A stretch of DNA of 33,825 bases from Clostridiales bacterium (GTDB lineage Bacteria; Bacillota; Clostridia; Oscillospirales; QAMX01): NCBI GenBank assembly GCA_012514045.1, contig JAAZBA010000059.1, positions 1-33,825 on the forward strand, written 5' to 3'. The notes under the pieces were generated by a model. That model was not told where the DNA came from. It did no database searches and was given only the letters and a program-made list of their open reading frames with translations. A program made the position numbers and the translations under genes. How positions within the stretch are numbered: the stretch's first letter is position 1; the number at the start of each line of letters is the position of its first letter. This document shows positions 33,342 to 33,825 of the stretch, piece after piece.

Positions 33342-33533
33342 ATTCCGGGCTCATATGCAATAATATGTCCCGGTGATGTTGTTTTTCACACATTAGTATT
33401 ACCACAAAAAAGAAGCCTTGCCGACTGTTTTTTGCAGTTCTTACTGCTACAGTACCAAGGCTTCTTTCTTTTTTTTGGGAGCACTATTTTACGACAGCCC
33501 CGCATAGGAATTTTCGTGTCTACTAACTATTGA
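33342..33533. other. Non-coding stretch between transposase remnant and BNR fragment
   Basis: This stretch contains no supported gene. It holds the stem-loop described at 33,410-33,466 and probably the outer end of the old IS element, but I could not identify terminal inverted repeats because the other end is deleted. Confidence 0.4.
33410..33474 (+). terminator. Stem-loop with T-run at the IS remnant's outer end
   Basis: AAGAAGCCTTG (33410-33420) pairs perfectly with CAAGGCTTCTT (33456-33466) around a 35-base loop, and a T-rich tract follows on the plus strand. Such structures near transposase genes often block transcription into the element from outside; here it would stop plus-strand transcripts. 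Confidence 0.5.
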
Positions 33534-33825
33534 CTACTTCAGTACAAACGGACGAGGCCATTGGCATGATATAAGTTCTGTCACATAGCGCCAGCTTTCG
33601 CCGCCATCTGAAGACTTGAATACGAGTCCCATATCCTCCGCTCCACCGAATATATCTGTACAGGCCAAAAGGTCGCCTGGCGGAAGTTTTGTTATCGTCG
33701 GACTTCCTATAAACGAACCAGCGTAATCAAGAGCTGTATCCAGCGGGTGTATATAGTTTATAATCGTACTGGGCACAGCTCCAGTCCGTACAAGACGCTG
33801 TGTGCTCTCGCCATCCATACCCACG
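33534..33825 (-). pseudogene. BNR/sialidase-like protein fragment (runs off right end)
   Basis: The 96 visible residues include GSPTITKLPPGDLLACTDIFG and VFKSSDGGESWRYVTEL, a typical BNR/Asp-box strand (SxDGGxSW) of exo-sialidase-like beta-propellers. The protein continues beyond the window at its N-terminal side. The frame ends in TAG at 33,534 directly after SCQWPRPFVLK, where homologues would go on with further propeller blades. The break lies next to the IS1182 remnant, so the gene was probably cut by that insertion. Confidence 0.6.

Overview
The window looks like a chromosomal segment of an anaerobic Firmicute of the class Clostridia. The main reason is the type II fatty-acid synthesis cluster, whose order fabK-fabD-fabG-fabF-accB-fabZ-accC-accD-accA is typical of that group. 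Other pointers are FabK as the enoyl reductase, LplA/LplB/YtcP-like sugar transporters, and a membrane-bound AraC-type regulator. No 16S rRNA or other taxonomic marker is present, so a closer placement is not possible.

Region 1 (1-11,745, plus strand): a tightly packed fatty-acid initiation, elongation and acetyl-CoA carboxylase operon, entered inside fabK. It is followed by an AMP-forming acyl-CoA ligase. After a 256-bp gap with an extended -10 promoter come a cytoplasmic multi-PAS regulator with a SARP-type winged helix and a YbgC-like hotdog thioesterase. A strong bidirectional terminator (11,708-11,745) separates this block from the convergent operon that follows.

Region 2 (11,780-30,432): a divergent carbohydrate/amide-utilisation locus. 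On the minus strand are a membrane AraC regulator (24,620-22,491), two paralogous Gfo/Idh/MocA proteins with GH109-like signatures, and five tandem paralogous proteins of the neutral/alkaline ceramidase fold. On the plus strand are a lipoprotein solute-binding protein, two permeases and a cytoplasmic GH5-like glycosidase. The minus-strand enzyme operon and the plus-strand transporter operon each carry a 26-bp element (22/26 identical) exactly 63 bp upstream of the -35 box, and both promoters have 17-bp spacers. They are therefore very probably one regulon of the AraC protein. None of the enzymes has a signal peptide, so the model is uptake of a glycoside or glycoconjugate followed by cytoplasmic hydrolysis. 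The substrate is unknown. This locus is the best candidate for an undescribed system.

Region 3 (30,433-33,825): a URO-D/methyltransferase-fold protein (minus strand) with a small ORF behind it ending in a hairpin; an XRE regulator and membrane-protein pair whose promoter is bracketed by two 20-bp palindromic operators; a decayed IS1182-type transposase; and a BNR/sialidase-like gene fragment running off the right end.

No tRNA, rRNA or CRISPR array was recognised.
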